Below are positions 12,641-23,549 of a stretch of DNA of 64,000 bases, one piece after another. Each line of letters opens with the position of its first letter. Position 1 is the stretch's first letter. Origin of the DNA: Carettochelys insculpta. Its lineage: Eukaryota > Chordata > Testudines > Carettochelyidae. The notes beneath the pieces were generated by a model. The model did not search any database and had not been told where the DNA came from. It saw only the letters and a program-made list of their open reading frames with translations. The translations under genes were made by a program, and so were the position numbers. Location: assembly GCF_033958435.1 (NCBI RefSeq), contig NC_134137.1:247302501-247366500 (forward strand). The letters are read 5' to 3'.

Positions 12641-13205
12641 CTTGGGTACATGACAGAATCTAGCCTGACATTTTTCCAAAACTGATCGACCAAAACCCAT
12701 TCACTACCTCCAAGTTTGTTACCCCTTTAGGGATAAACTTGCAAAGCATTGTATGGTATTCATTCGTGAGTTGTTTATTGTTGTTGCCAACTTCAAATTT
12801 GTTTAGTTTGTTTTGGATTACTTAGGCAATTTAGCAATTTAGCTGAAATGTTCTTTTGCCTGTTATTTGTGAACAGTGCTCTGAAGAGAGAAATTGGTAG
12901 CATATGGGAGAGAGGGTAATTTGCTGTCCTGCTGGCAATCGAATTTTGTTTTCATAACTTACAGGAGGTGTGCCCACAGCCTTTGAAAAGTATTGCTGTT
13001 TATATAGCTAACAATAATAGTTAACAAGTCATTCAGTTTTGCCTGGGAAAGTTTTACATCCATATTTCTAAAAGGCGAAATTCATCCCAGTGCCAAGAAC
13101 AAGCAAAAGGGTGAGGAACCACATGTCCTATTTTCAGGTTTGGATGGGACTCTGTGGTGCATAAGTTTTGTGCTGACCATCTGCATGGGGTGAATTGTAC
13201 TCTAT

Positions 13206-13641
13206 GGCCGTGTCTACACTAGCCAAAAACTTTGAAATGGCCACGCAGATGGCCATTTCGAAGTTTACTAATGAAGCGCTGAAATACATATTCAGCACCT
13301 CATTAGCATGTGGGCAGCTGCGGCCCTTCGAAATTGACATGGCTCACCGCCGCGCGGCTCGTCCCAACAGGGCTCCGTTTCAAAAGGACCCCGCCTGCTT
13401 TGAAGTCCACTTATTCCTATGAGCAGATAGGAATAAGGGGACTTCGAAGTAGCCGGGGTCCTTTCAAAAAGTAGCCCCGTCTGGACGAGATGTGCGGCGG
13501 CGAGTCGCGTCAATTTTGAAGTGTCGCGGCCGCCCGCATGCTAATGAGGCACTGAATATGTATTTCAGCGCTTCATTAGTAAACTTTGAAATGGCCATTT
13601 GCATGGCCATTTCGAAGTTTTTGGCTAGTGTAGACGTAGTC
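13206..13641. mobile_element. 436 bp fold-back Harbinger-type MITE
   Basis: The two arms are inverted copies: GGCCGTGTCTACACTAGCC at the left and GGCTAGTGTAGACGTAGTC at the right, flanked by a TAT duplication (13203-13205 and 13642-13644). Each arm contains smaller palindromes, such as AAATGGCC.GGCCATTT and a hairpin around AATGAAGCGCTGAA. The same family occurs at 30957 and 61861, and a related one at 26267. It has no coding capacity. Confidence 0.9.
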
Positions 13642-13975
13642 TATGTGTGCAAAATCATACACAATAGACAGGGAATTAAAAAATAAATCTCCCAGGACCA
13701 GGATTTTAGCAGTGCAGCATCTGAGCCAGTCTTCTCCTCCTTAAAACCTGTGGGACCGTCAGTATCAGGAAAAGGAGTGAACTCTACAGAGCTATGAAAA
13801 CTCTGGCTAGAATCTTGAGAATTCCTGGTCATGCACCCAGAGGGGTTCTCCCAGGCAAAATTAACAAAACCAATTCCCACCCACTCAATCACAGTATGGA
13901 GAGGTTGTTAAACTGCATTAGTGAATCTACTCCCAACTCCCTTCCTTTTTTTTTTGTAGCATTAGTCTAAGTAAA

Positions 13976-14003
13976 AAGAAACAAAACAAAACAAAACAAA
14001 AAT
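13976..14003 (+). repeat. (AAAAC)n-like simple repeat
   Basis: A short run of AAACA/AAAAC units beside the RTE-like LINE. Confidence 0.6.
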
Positions 14004-14279
14004 CCTATTGCTTTGTAGCAGTAATTCTACAGCTCTTCCTCCACACCTGCTTCAGCCAATTACTTTTTTTTTTATTGGAAAAAGAGAATGATAGCTATGC
14101 AGAAGGGGAAGGAGGATCCCATTTTACTGATGTCTCCATCCGGGGAAAATTTCAGTCCTTTTTCGTGTAGCTTTCCCCTCCAGTCCATACATGCAACATG
14201 ACCCAAAGCCCACTGACTTTAATAGGAGTCTTTCTAATCACTTCAAGGAGCTTGTTTTGATCAGGCCCATAGCAAAGGA

Positions 14280-16120
14280 TGAAATGCAATGAGGTAAGAA
14301 AAACAGTCAGAAAGGATAAGGAGAAATGGTTAGAGGAGCAATGTGAAGATATCGAGAGGTATTACGGCGAATGTAAGACCAGGGAGGTGTATAAGACAAT
14401 TAGGAATATTAATAGGAAATGGCAACCAAAGCAGATGGCGATCAAAGATGAGAACGAAGAAGTGCTCATGAACAGGGAGAAGATTGGGCAGCGATGGATG
14501 AGATATTGCACCAAACTATACAAAGCACAGTTGGACCTGAGTGTCTCAGAGAGACTGGTTGGAGAATTGAAAGAGATATCTCCCCCAAGCATCAAGAGCG
14601 AGACCGATATTTCGAAGGAGGAAGTAGAAAAAGCAGTGAAATGGCTAAAGAACAACAAGAGCCCTGGAAATGATAAGATCACGGGAGAGATGATCAAATA
14701 TGATGGAGAAAGCATGATTCAGGAGATATACCGACTATGTAATATAGCATGGAAAGAAGGGAAGACACCTAAGGGATGGACAAGATCTGTGCTAGTGACA
14801 ATACTCAAGAAAGGAAGTACATTGGAGTGCAAGAACTACAGAACGATTGCCCTAATGAGTCATCTAGGCAAGGTGCTGATGATGATACTGACTGAGAGAT
14901 TAAGATCGCAGATAGAAGAACATATAGCAGACGAGCAAGCAGGGTTCAGAAAAGATAGAAGTACCATACAGCAGATATTGGCACTAAGACTGATAGTGGA
15001 GAAAGCTCGACGAGAGAGCAAAAACATATTCACTTGCTTCGTTGATTTTCAAAAGGCATTTGACAGTATAGATCAGAAAGTGACTTGAGCGGTGTTGGAG
15101 TCATATGGAGTGGATAGCAGACCGATACAGTTGTTGAAAGATATCAATGATAATGCAGAGGCAATGGTGAGAACATGCGGGGAGTTGGGAAGTTGGTTTA
15201 AAACAAGTAGAGGTACGAGACAAGGACATCCAATATCACCAAGTATCTTCATCGCACATCTGGAGAGAGCGATGGACAAGATCAAGGAAGAGATAGAAGG
15301 GATATCTGTGCACAGGATAATAATTAACAACTTGAGGTTCGCAGAGGATATGGTTATCATTGAGGAAGATGAGGAGAAGCTAGCAAAAACGGTGCGGGTG
15401 TTAAACAAAGAAGGGAAGCGTTACAGACTGATTCTGAACATCGATAAAACAAAAACAATGGTATTTGGAGATAAGGAAATGGGACGGAAGATCAGTGTCA
15501 ATGGTATTGAACTAGAAAATGTAGAGAAGTTCACATATCTGGGGAGCAACATAACATATGATCTAGACTATAAGAAGGAAATAGCGACTAGAATAGGGAA
15601 AGCAAGAGCGAGTTTGAAGGCAATGGATGAGATCTGGAAAAGCATAGCAATTAGCTTAAGAATGAAGCTGGGCATCTTGAAAATGTGTGTATTCAGCAGC
15701 ATGTTGTACGGATGTGAGACATGGGTGGTAACAAAAGGATTCAGAAATATTGGTGTTCGAAAGGAGTTGTTATAGAAAGATTCTGAGAATAGGATGGATG
15801 CAGAAGGTCACCAATGAGGAATTATATAAGAAAACACAGCCGAAAAAGAACTTGCTGCAGAAGGTTATAAAATGGAAGCTACAACTATTTGGACATATTT
15901 GCAGAATGAACGACGAACGGAAAATCAAGACCCTAGTATTCGGCATAATGGATGTTTCGAATAGAAGAGGCAGACCCCAGAGAGAATGGATAGATGATGT
16001 AGTAGGTTGGTGCAGACAGAAACTAAGCCAGTCTGCACTGGATACGAAAAGATGGAAGGAAATAGTGAGAGGCATCAGACACCAACGGGTGCTGAGCCCA
16101 CAGTTATTGATGATGATGAT
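14280..16120 (+). mobile_element. 5'-truncated RTE-like LINE
   Basis: About 1.84 kb of a non-LTR retrotransposon. It starts abruptly just before the linker region that precedes the reverse transcriptase, so the endonuclease domain is missing. It ends in a short GATGATGATGAT run, the kind of tail seen in RTE-group LINEs. The fragment at 8660 is a second, shorter copy of the same family in intron 1, both in the same orientation as the host gene. Confidence 0.88.
14288..16105 (+). pseudogene. RTE-like LINE reverse transcriptase, broken
   Basis: The reading frame covers the pre-RT linker (VRKDKEKWLEEQ), the RT fingers and palm, and the C-terminal domain. Visible RT blocks include NNKSPGNDKITGEM, then LKKGSTLECKNYRTIAL, EQAGFRKDRSTIQQI, FVDFQKAFDS, GTRQGHPISPSIF and the catalytic block. 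That block reads FAED where active enzymes have a double Asp. The C-terminus holds FTYLGSNI, SSMLYGCETW and YRKILRIGWMQKVTNEELY, with a final RRGRPQREWIDDV. A TGA at 15086-15088 interrupts the palm, probably from TGG, and a frameshift lies near 15740-15755. The copy is dead. The clade (RTE rather than CR1 or L2) is inferred from the C-terminal motifs and the tail. Confidence 0.88.
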
Positions 16121-16257
16121 AGTGAAGGAGGAGAATAACCTACCAGCCCAGGTAGACAGGCTAGCAGTTAGTAAGCTAAAAGCAGCAATGAAGGTGGTTG
16201 CACAGATTTGAAAGCCTGAGCCACAACATCCACACTTCTGTCTATATACACAGACTG

Positions 16258-16535
16258 AGGCCTGGTCTGCATTCAGGTTTGACATAGGTATAGTTACATC
16301 ACACAGAGTTATGAAAAATGCACACCCCTGGGAAATGTAGTGTAACAACTAATCCCTCCTTTCCACTCCCCACGGGTAGACAGTATTGGGTTGATGGAAG
16401 AATTGTAATGTCAACCTAGCTACCGCCCTCCCTTGAGAGAATGGTTCTCCCGTCAGCCCAAGTAGAGTCTTCAGTGAAGCACAACAGCTGCAGCAGTGCC
16501 ACTATGGTGTTTTGAGTATAGATGAGCCCTGCCAT
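16258..16535. mobile_element. Probable Harbinger-like MITE, diverged
   Basis: The segment begins GAGGCCTGGTCTGCATTCAG and ends near GAGTATAGATGAGCCC, faint inverse ends of the TCTACAC type. Between them is GTCAACCTAGCTACCGCC. It has no coding capacity. Confidence 0.4.
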
Positions 16536-17029
16536 CTGTAGCAAAGATATACCTATAGAGAACTATAAGATTAAACATTGTTCTGGTTGAAATTTTTTGC
16601 ACTCGAATATAGACAGAGGCCTATTTACAATTAAACTACCCTGTCACCAATGTCCTCTATTAAACGAAAGCCAGCTATGAAAAGGGCTGTTTATGTAGGT
16701 GTAATTTCACACACCATTGAAAAGAGGTTCTTGTAAAACATTATGTCCTCAAAAACTGTGGAGAATAAGGGTGTGAAGAGCAATGAATTTACAGCTGAAG
16801 AGTGTGATTTCAAAAAAGATTGCACCTATGTTACCTTTTACTTTATTTATCCTCTTCTTCATGCTTACTACCATCTAAATGCATTTATTGTTTCATAGAA
16901 CAATTGTAGAAGAAACTTTTATTTTGGGGTTATTTTCTCCCAGTAACGTGGCTTACACAGGAGCTGTGCTGTCATTGGTTCCCAAACATTCTTACCAGCT
17001 AACTTGACAGAAAGTCAAAGGCCGTGTCT

Positions 17030-17290
17030 AAACCACAAAATAATTTCAAAGTTGTTTACTTCAAAGGACAACTTCGAAGTAACAGAGTTTGAAGTTGAGT
17101 GTCTACATACACCCTATTTCAGAGTTAAACTTTGAAGTAGGGCACTACTCCATTCCTGGGAATGGAGTAAGGACTTCAAAGTTGGGCTGCCTGACTTCGA
17201 AGTTAACTTCGAAGTAAGGGGAAATGTGTAGATGCCCTGCAGGCTACTTCAAAGTAGCCCCTAACTTCAAAGTTAACTTTGAAGTTAATT
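17030..17290. mobile_element. Harbinger-type MITE, truncated
   Basis: It starts GGCCGTGTCTAAACCAC and holds many repeated AACTTCGAAGT and AACTTTGAAGT palindromes. The matching right end is absent and the repeats stop near 17290. Confidence 0.65.
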
Positions 17291-17489
17291 CCTAGTGGTG
17301 ATCACCCAAAGTTTTAATTAGAGTTCAAGGAATAATGGATTTCTTGGTTTAGTGGCAAAACAGAAAAAAATATGTAGTTTGATTTGAACCAAAACCTATG
17401 TTTGCAGTAATTTTCTTCACATCAAAATATCAAGAAAGAAATAAAAAATAGTTCCCAATTGACTGAAACATTTCCTGTTGACTCTCAAA

Positions 17490-17540
17490 ATTTTTTTTGT
17501 TTTATTTTGTTTTGTTGTTTGTTTGTTTGTTTGTTTGAAG
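17490..17540 (+). repeat. (TTTTG)n/(TTTG)n simple repeat
   Basis: A run of T-rich units with regular G that becomes pure TTTG repeats. No gene in the stretch. Confidence 0.85.
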
Positions 17541-17953
17541 TTGAGGAATATGCTTCAGTCAACTCTAAACAAGTATTTTTCAGTTTTGCATTTCAATTCA
17601 GCCATTTTCAGGTGTCTTCATCCTTTAAAAAAGGGCCAGATTTGAATTTGAAAAACTGTTGAAAAATAAGTCAAAACAAAATGGTTTGACCCTGATTCTT
17701 TTTACCAGCTGAAGTTGTTAGTCAAATTGAGCTCAAATACATAAATAGTTTTGGAGTATCAAAAAATTCATTTTGATGTTAAAATAAGTATTAACTAAAA
17801 AAAAATCACTCAGCTCTAATGTTAAAGCATTAAGGACCAAAATCTGTGCTCAGTGTAAACGTGCACTGTGCCAGTTTATACTCAGGAGAGAATTTGGACC
17901 TTTGTCTTCTGCAAATTTAATATGAACTTCCACAGATTCATTGGATTTCAGTA

Positions 17954-18279
17954 ATGGTTGAACATCTCTAATCTGGAAGTCTCTCATCCAGCAACATCTG
18001 TAATCTGGCATGATTTTAGTTAGCTGGACAACCACTTATCATGCGTGTGGCCAAGTTTCTCATGATCACGTATAGTTTGTTTATAGCAACCAGTCCTGGC
18101 TCTCAGTGTTCTGTGCTGTTCTTTGGCTGTAATTTACCCCTAAATGTCTTCTAAGAGCTCAATAAGCAGTGGAAGTGTCAGTAATGTGATAGACAGTATT
18201 GATTTCCTGTAGTCCAGCAAATTCTCTTGTTCAGCACCAGTAAGATCCCGAAGGTGCTGGATTAGAGAGGTTCGACCTG
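17954..18279 (+). mobile_element. Mariner-like non-autonomous DNA transposon, copy 3
   Basis: This belongs to the family of the 1922 element: GGTTGAACATCTCTAATC at the left and GAGGTTCGACCTG at the right, with TA at both flanks. The internal block with TTTACCCCTAAATGTCTTC is well kept. Confidence 0.75.
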
Positions 18280-18674
18280 TACTTGCAACAAGTCTGTTCC
18301 CTGCCTTCACAGCTTTGGTTGGGCAGATCCTGTATCTTCTTGTCTTAGCCATAAACCCTGAGTGTGTGTGTTTTTTGCAGCACAGAGGAGCTTATGCAAG
18401 TTCAGTAAAAGAAGTAATGAGACCAATGTGGCTAAGGTCTTCTTCTTAGGACAGTTTTTGAGGCATGCTAACAGAATTGCCACCACTTTCATTTCCACCA
18501 CCTTATGCAATCAAGGGATAATTTAAGCTTCTGCCACTGGGCTAAATCAGCTCTCTGGGAAGTGTGCTGACAAAGCAACTGTAGCTCATTGCAGGACCTG
18601 TCGCCCTTCTGCAAACATTCCACTGAAGTGAATGGAAGCTTTGCCTACACAGAGACTGCAAGATTTGATGTTAA

Positions 18675-19350
18675 GGCTAAGTCTACACAGCAGCGTTATG
18701 TCGGAATAACCTATTCTGGAAGAGATTTTCTGGAATACAGTAGACCCCCAAGTTGTGCGTAGGTTGCATTCCTGGGCAACCATGTGTAACTCAAATTTTG
18801 CATAAGTTGGGAGGAGTCAGGAACCAGACGGCACCCCGGCTCCTGGCTCCCCTCCACTTGTGGAACTAGGACACTGACCAGCTCAGTGGCACTGGTCAGT
18901 TTCCCAGCTCCCAAGAGTGGCGGGAAGCTGGAAGCCAGGCTGCCTCCTGGTTCCCAGCTCCTCGCCACTCATGATTTCAACTTGCATTAATGCAAATAAT
19001 GTGTAAGTCAAAACTGTGTATGTCGGGAGTCTACAGTATATTATTTTGAAATAGCGCATCTATACATAAAATGTATATTGAAATAGCCTTCAGCTATTTT
19101 AAAATATAGCACCACACACAATAGAGCCTATTTCAACTCCCCTCAAAACACTACACCTTATTTCAAAATATCCCCTATTCCCTGTCTACACTGCCCTCCA
19201 TTCTGAAATATCTGTTTTGCAATAGGCGCTTCTCCTCATAGAAGGAGGTTTACAGAATTCAAAATAGCAGCTTTGTTGTATAAACACTCGCAAAATTATT
19301 TTGGAATAGTGGCTGTTATTCTGAAATAACTTTGCTGTGTAGACATACCC
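18675..19350. mobile_element. Harbinger-type MITE interrupted by a Tigger-like element
   Basis: The ends are GGCTAAGTCTACACAGC and GCTGTGTAGACATACCC, with TATTTCAAAATA-type words inside. A 299 bp insertion at 18738-19036 splits it. Without that insertion the element would be about 375 bp. A TAA precedes the left end; the right flank has no matching copy. Confidence 0.7.
18738..19036. mobile_element. Tigger/mariner-like non-autonomous element
   Basis: The terminal inverted repeats are CAGTAGACCCCC and GGGAGTCTACAG, flanked by TA on each side. This is typical of pogo/Tigger elements. The GC-rich centre has no coding capacity. It is nested in the MITE at 18675 and is therefore the younger of the two. 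Confidence 0.7.
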
Positions 19351-19944
19351 CGTGTACCATGTATCTTTATTGATAGGAATTAATGAGAGCTAAAATGAGT
19401 GATTCTTGGTATGTTTAGTACAGTGTTCAATGCATACATTTTCTCTTTTCTCACTGTAAGACCAGAGATCCAAATAATACGATATAAATGTGCATGAGCA
19501 CACTTCCCTGTGGTGGGCACCCATAGTATGTATCTAGCACTCCTTCAGGCCCTATTGTTTATAAGCATCTTAGCCTAGGGTTTATTACTTGTGAACAGAT
19601 TCTGCCAGCATTATTCATCCTGAGTAATAATTTAAACTACAGATCGATAGCCCTGATATTTTTGGTGGGGTTATCTATGTTATCAGATTTGGAGCAATGT
19701 TACTGCAAATGGCCACATGTACTTGTGAATACAACATACCAGAGAAGTGATACCTACATTTATTTTATTAATCTTATTCAGCTATATTGTATGGACATAA
19801 GCCCAATTTTTGGCTAAAAACAGCAACAGTGGTTCCCTTACAATAATGCTGGACGGCTATAGCTAAAAAGAACACATTTTAGTCCAGAGTTTCAAGACTC
19901 CATTTATTTAAGATGCAGCAGGAAGGACACGTGGGTGCTTAAGA

Positions 19945-20125
19945 GACTAGATTGGACCCAGGAGAGCGGGTTTTAATTCAGAAAACTTCCTTTGTGACTT
20001 CCTTGGGCAAGTCACTTGGTTTCTCTGTTCCTGTTGTAGTATGAGAATTATAGCACTTTGCTATTTCCTATAGGATTTTGTGAGCTATATAGTATAATTT
20101 GCTCAGATACTACAAATGGTCATAA
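19945..20125 (-). repeat. MIR-like SINE, antisense
   Basis: The text TGTGACTTCCTTGGGCAAGT, then CACTTGGTTTCTCTGTTCCT and a later TATAGGATTTTGTGAG, is the reverse complement of the MIR core. It is diverged but clear. Confidence 0.7.
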
Positions 20126-20369
20126 AAACACATGAAAAGACAGATCAATTTTTCCTTCTTCTCTCCCACCCTCCCATTATGTTTTGCTTTCATCTTTTGC
20201 ATATGGTACCTTGAAAATAATAAGAAAATGAAATAAAAGTAACAAACAATGTAGGGAATGTAGGCCTAGGCTGTGATTGTCAAAAAAGCCTAAGATAAGG
20301 AGGTATGAATTTCAATGGAAGTCAGGCAACTCATTCAGCTTAGTCTCTTTTACAAATCCCAGCCTCTCT

Positions 20370-20640
20370 AACCTATGCCAGATCCACACTTGGCCTTAAA
20401 GTCAATTCTAGATATGCAGTTCCAGCTACAAAATTTTGCAGCTACAATCGACTTCTCAGGCTGTCCTCACAGAGGGAGGTCAATGGGAGAAACTCTCGCA
20501 TCAACCTCCCTTATTCCTCACCAGAGTGAGGGGTACCAAGGTTGATTGTCGAGCACTGAGAGTTCGATTTTGCACATCCCCACTAGGTACACAAGATCAA
20601 ACCCCAGAAGATTGACCCTGACCAGGCCGATCTTCTGTTA
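20370..20640. mobile_element. Harbinger-like MITE remnant
   Basis: The piece contains CCACACTTGGCC, AATCGACTTC, and then CCCCACTAGGTACACAAGAT with CCCCAGAAGATTGACCCTG. The sequence type and the ACACTAGG end resemble turtle MITEs, but the terminal repeats are worn. Confidence 0.4.
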
Positions 20641-21689
20641 AGTATTAGTTACATTACAGTTCAGATCATTCACGCCATTGGAGCTCTTTTCAATCTGTTT
20701 TTAGAAAAGGTACAGCTTTTGCTAACGCTATCCAATTGGCGCTCTGGGATTCTTTCAATTCAAAGATCTTGTGAGATGTTAACTTGTACTTAACTAAAAA
20801 CCACATACCCATATGAGAGTTGTAACTATAACTATGAATAGTATTTTAATTCAGCAGAATTGAGAAAACAGGTTAAAGTAGCAAAATGTCTAGCAAAATG
20901 CTCATTAACTTCAATGGGAGAGTGCAAAGGTTCTCTGTTGGCTTGCCTCTGTAATGCTGAAAATGTATTTAATGATACTCCATATCTTTATGAAAAGTAT
21001 TATTTCTAATATACTGCAAGAGTTCTGTGAGGTTTTCAGAAGCCAGCTGAATTCTTGTTTTCCCTAAGGTTTCTGCTCAAATGAAGAAGGATGCATTTGG
21101 GATGCTGTGTGGGTAGCAGTTGAAAGGAAAACACTTTTGACAATTAAATTATGTACTTTGGTCATTTGGTTTTCTTAAAATGCATCCCATATGTGAAGTT
21201 TCCCGTATGATTCCAAATGATTATTCTCATTGTCTTTGTTCTTTGAAAACTGTTTGTGGGATAAAGACACACAAAATTTCTGTGGAAAGATAGGGAGCTT
21301 CACAATGCTAGGGACATCTGAAACCAGCCCTTTAGAGTGGAAATGTTGCAGCGTTTTTTCCCAAAAGACATGCCTGTGCCTGTAATTTCATGACACACCA
21401 ATTAACCAAAACTCAAGTTTTGGTTATGTCCCCTGTGATTGTCCTATATCCTTGTTTGTTGTGGTCCTTGTCCCACAAGTCCTGACTAAATCTCTTCACT
21501 TAAGCTTGCACCTTCAATTTCTGAAACTTATTTAAAGCTGTTACATGTCCATCATGACCTTTAGCTAGTAGAGCTCCAAAGATAGTTATGCATCTCTATC
21601 TGTTTGGGACTCATGACCATTAACCCTCTCCTGGAGTTAGACACCTAAGCCAGGTAAGCCCTTACTCATGAAAAACAGGAGGATGGAGG

Positions 21690-22045
21690 ACAGAGTTCCC
21701 TGTAAGCTGAGGGCTTGGGTGACCACCCAGAAGAGATTCAGGTGCCACCCAGTTGTGAGGTGGTGGATTCTCCATCCCTCAAGGTTTTTAAGTCCTAGCT
21801 TGACAAGGTCCTGGCTGGGATGATTTAGTTGGGGTTGATCCTGCTTGAAGCAGGTGGCTGGATTAGATGACCTCCTGAGGTCCCTTCCAGCCCTGTGATT
21901 CTGTGACTCTGTGATTAGCAGAGCACACACAGCTGCCAGCATATGTTTCTATTGGTGGCGCACATCTGCATATCTTTGGTTCACATAACAAAATTTATTC
22001 TGCCCATGGATGGAAAAAAATGGAGAGAACCCTGGAGTGGGAGGG
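21690..22045 (+). repeat. Unnamed dispersed repeat split by a CR1 tail
   Basis: The left piece (21690-21758) and the right piece (21914-22045) join into the same 200 bp repeat seen whole at 12150. The interruption at 21759-21913 is a CR1 3' end. Confidence 0.6.
21759..21914 (+). mobile_element. CR1 LINE 3' end, sense strand
   Basis: The segment carries the typical CR1 3' region: CTCAAGGTTTTTAAGTCC, GGGTTGATCCTGCTTGAAGC, GGATTAGATGACCTCCTGAG, then GTCCCTTCCAGCCCTGTGAT. The short tail repeat CTGTGACT/CTGTGA ends it. A TGTGA on each side may be the target duplication. Confidence 0.85.
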
Positions 22046-22074
22046 GAGCAGGAGATAGGGAGAGCCCTTGTCGT

Positions 22075-22200
22075 GCATAGCCCAGTGATTAAGCACTCAC
22101 ACGGGATGTGGAAGACCTGTTTCTAAATCTCCACTCTGCTGGATTTGTAGCAGGGACTTCACTAGGGTCTTCCATATCCCAGGTGACTGGCACTTTTGGT
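22075..22200 (+). repeat. tRNA-like SINE fragment
   Basis: TAGCCCAGTGATTAAGCACT followed by GGGATGTGGAAGACCTG and TTCTAAATCTCCACTCTGC has a box A/box B-like layout. It looks like an old tRNA-derived SINE of unknown family; related text recurs near 22320-22500 and 58640. Confidence 0.45.
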
Positions 22201-22279
22201 GGTATTGCACCATCTATTGCATCAGTCTCATTCTAGACCAATTAATATGCATGTTTATAGAAAGCAGAATATCTTCAAC

Positions 22280-22281
<2 letters not shown>

Positions 22282-22318
<37 letters not shown>
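22282..22318 (+). repeat. (GA)n microsatellite
   Basis: About 18 GA units in an uninterrupted run. It creates Ser/Leu and Arg/Glu runs in spurious open frames. Confidence 0.95.
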
Positions 22319-22320
<2 letters not shown>

Positions 22321-23280
22321 ACAGCAGAATACCCCAGTGTACGGGGGCAGGGGGTTAGAGCACTCTCCCGAAAGGGGGGCATGGCAGAAAGAGACCAGGG
22401 TTTCAAGACTTTCTCCAAAGCAGGCAGAGTGGGGACTTGTGAACAGCTCTCCAGCATCCCAGACAAGAATACTAACCCCTGAGCTATTGGGTGTTCTAGG
22501 ATGCACACACATGCAATTCCTGAGCTACTCACCCTGGCTGTCCCATGTGGGGGGCTCTGAGCATGCCTGTCCCCACAGGCTGAGACTGTAGGTGTGATCT
22601 GGGATGCCAAGCAGCTCAGGACCAGTAGGATTTAAGTGTTTTGATCATGCAGACTAGGAGGAACCTAGGTGCCTTGAGAAATTTAGGCACCTTCAGGTGG
22701 AAGCACTGAAATGGAGAACCCCTTTTGAGGACTTCATTGGCTCCCAGATGCTGGATTTAGGAGCCTACAGTGGCATTCAGTTGCCTAAGTCACTTCATAG
22801 ATTCAGCCTTTAGATATCATAGTAATGGGCTCACTAGAAAACTTAAAGGTAGCTCTTACCATTCTGTAACAAACATGATAAATGTAATTAAGAAAGGTCA
22901 TACAAAAGATGTCAAAAGATTCAATGGTGTCCTCAGTTATGCAGATACCTACATCATCAGCCATCTGCATATGGTTGAGTGAAAGAATCTGAAATGCATT
23001 AGCCCTGTAATTATCAGCCCTGTCCAGAAGACAACACTCTCCAGGCCTGTTTGCCGACATGTAAATTATACAGCTGCATCGAGCTGTTTGCCAGTGTTTT
23101 TGAAAACAACAAAATTGTTGATTCCCTGATTCTTTTTTTCCTGTAAAAGCTCATGTATGCCAAATGAAGCTACTGAGTCTCATTAAAAAAAAACGCTGGT
23201 CCAGTCCTGCTTGCCAGTCAATTAATGAGTCCAGGGATATGGTGCAAAATTATCTTGGGATGAGAAACAACAAAAATTAC

Positions 23281-23295
23281 TTTTTTTTTTTTTTA
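23281..23295 (+). repeat. Poly-T run
   Basis: A run of fourteen to fifteen T residues. No element tail could be assigned. Confidence 0.7.
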
Positions 23296-23404
23296 TTTAG
23301 GGCCCAAAGTAAAATCTAAGTAGGCACCTGCACCTGAAAGGGAAAGAGATGAGAGAAAAAATATTTCCCACTCTCACATGTCCGAATACAAAGCCCCCTG
23401 AAGT

Positions 23405-23545
23405 TACACAGGGTGAGTCTACACTGCAGTTAGACACCTCCCAGGCCAGCTAACTCACAGAGCTTGGTCGAAGGGGCTGTTCAACTGTGGTGAAGATGCC
23501 CAGGGATCCTCCCACCTGAATGCCTACATGACCATGAAACCCTAG
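23405..23545. repeat. MITE fragment with TCTACACTGCAGTTAGAC end
   Basis: GAGTCTACACTGCAGTTAGA with CCAGGCCAGCTAACTCACAG, followed by GGGGCTGTTCAACTGTGGTG, matches a common turtle DNA-transposon end as I remember it. The other end was not found. Confidence 0.4.
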
Positions 23546-23549
23546 CCTG

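Noticed and set aside
15770..16348. 192-codon frame on the - strand
   Set aside because: Antisense shadow of the RTE-like LINE C-terminus.
22196..22591. 131-codon frame with an Arg/Glu run
   Set aside because: Driven by the GA microsatellite; no domain elsewhere.
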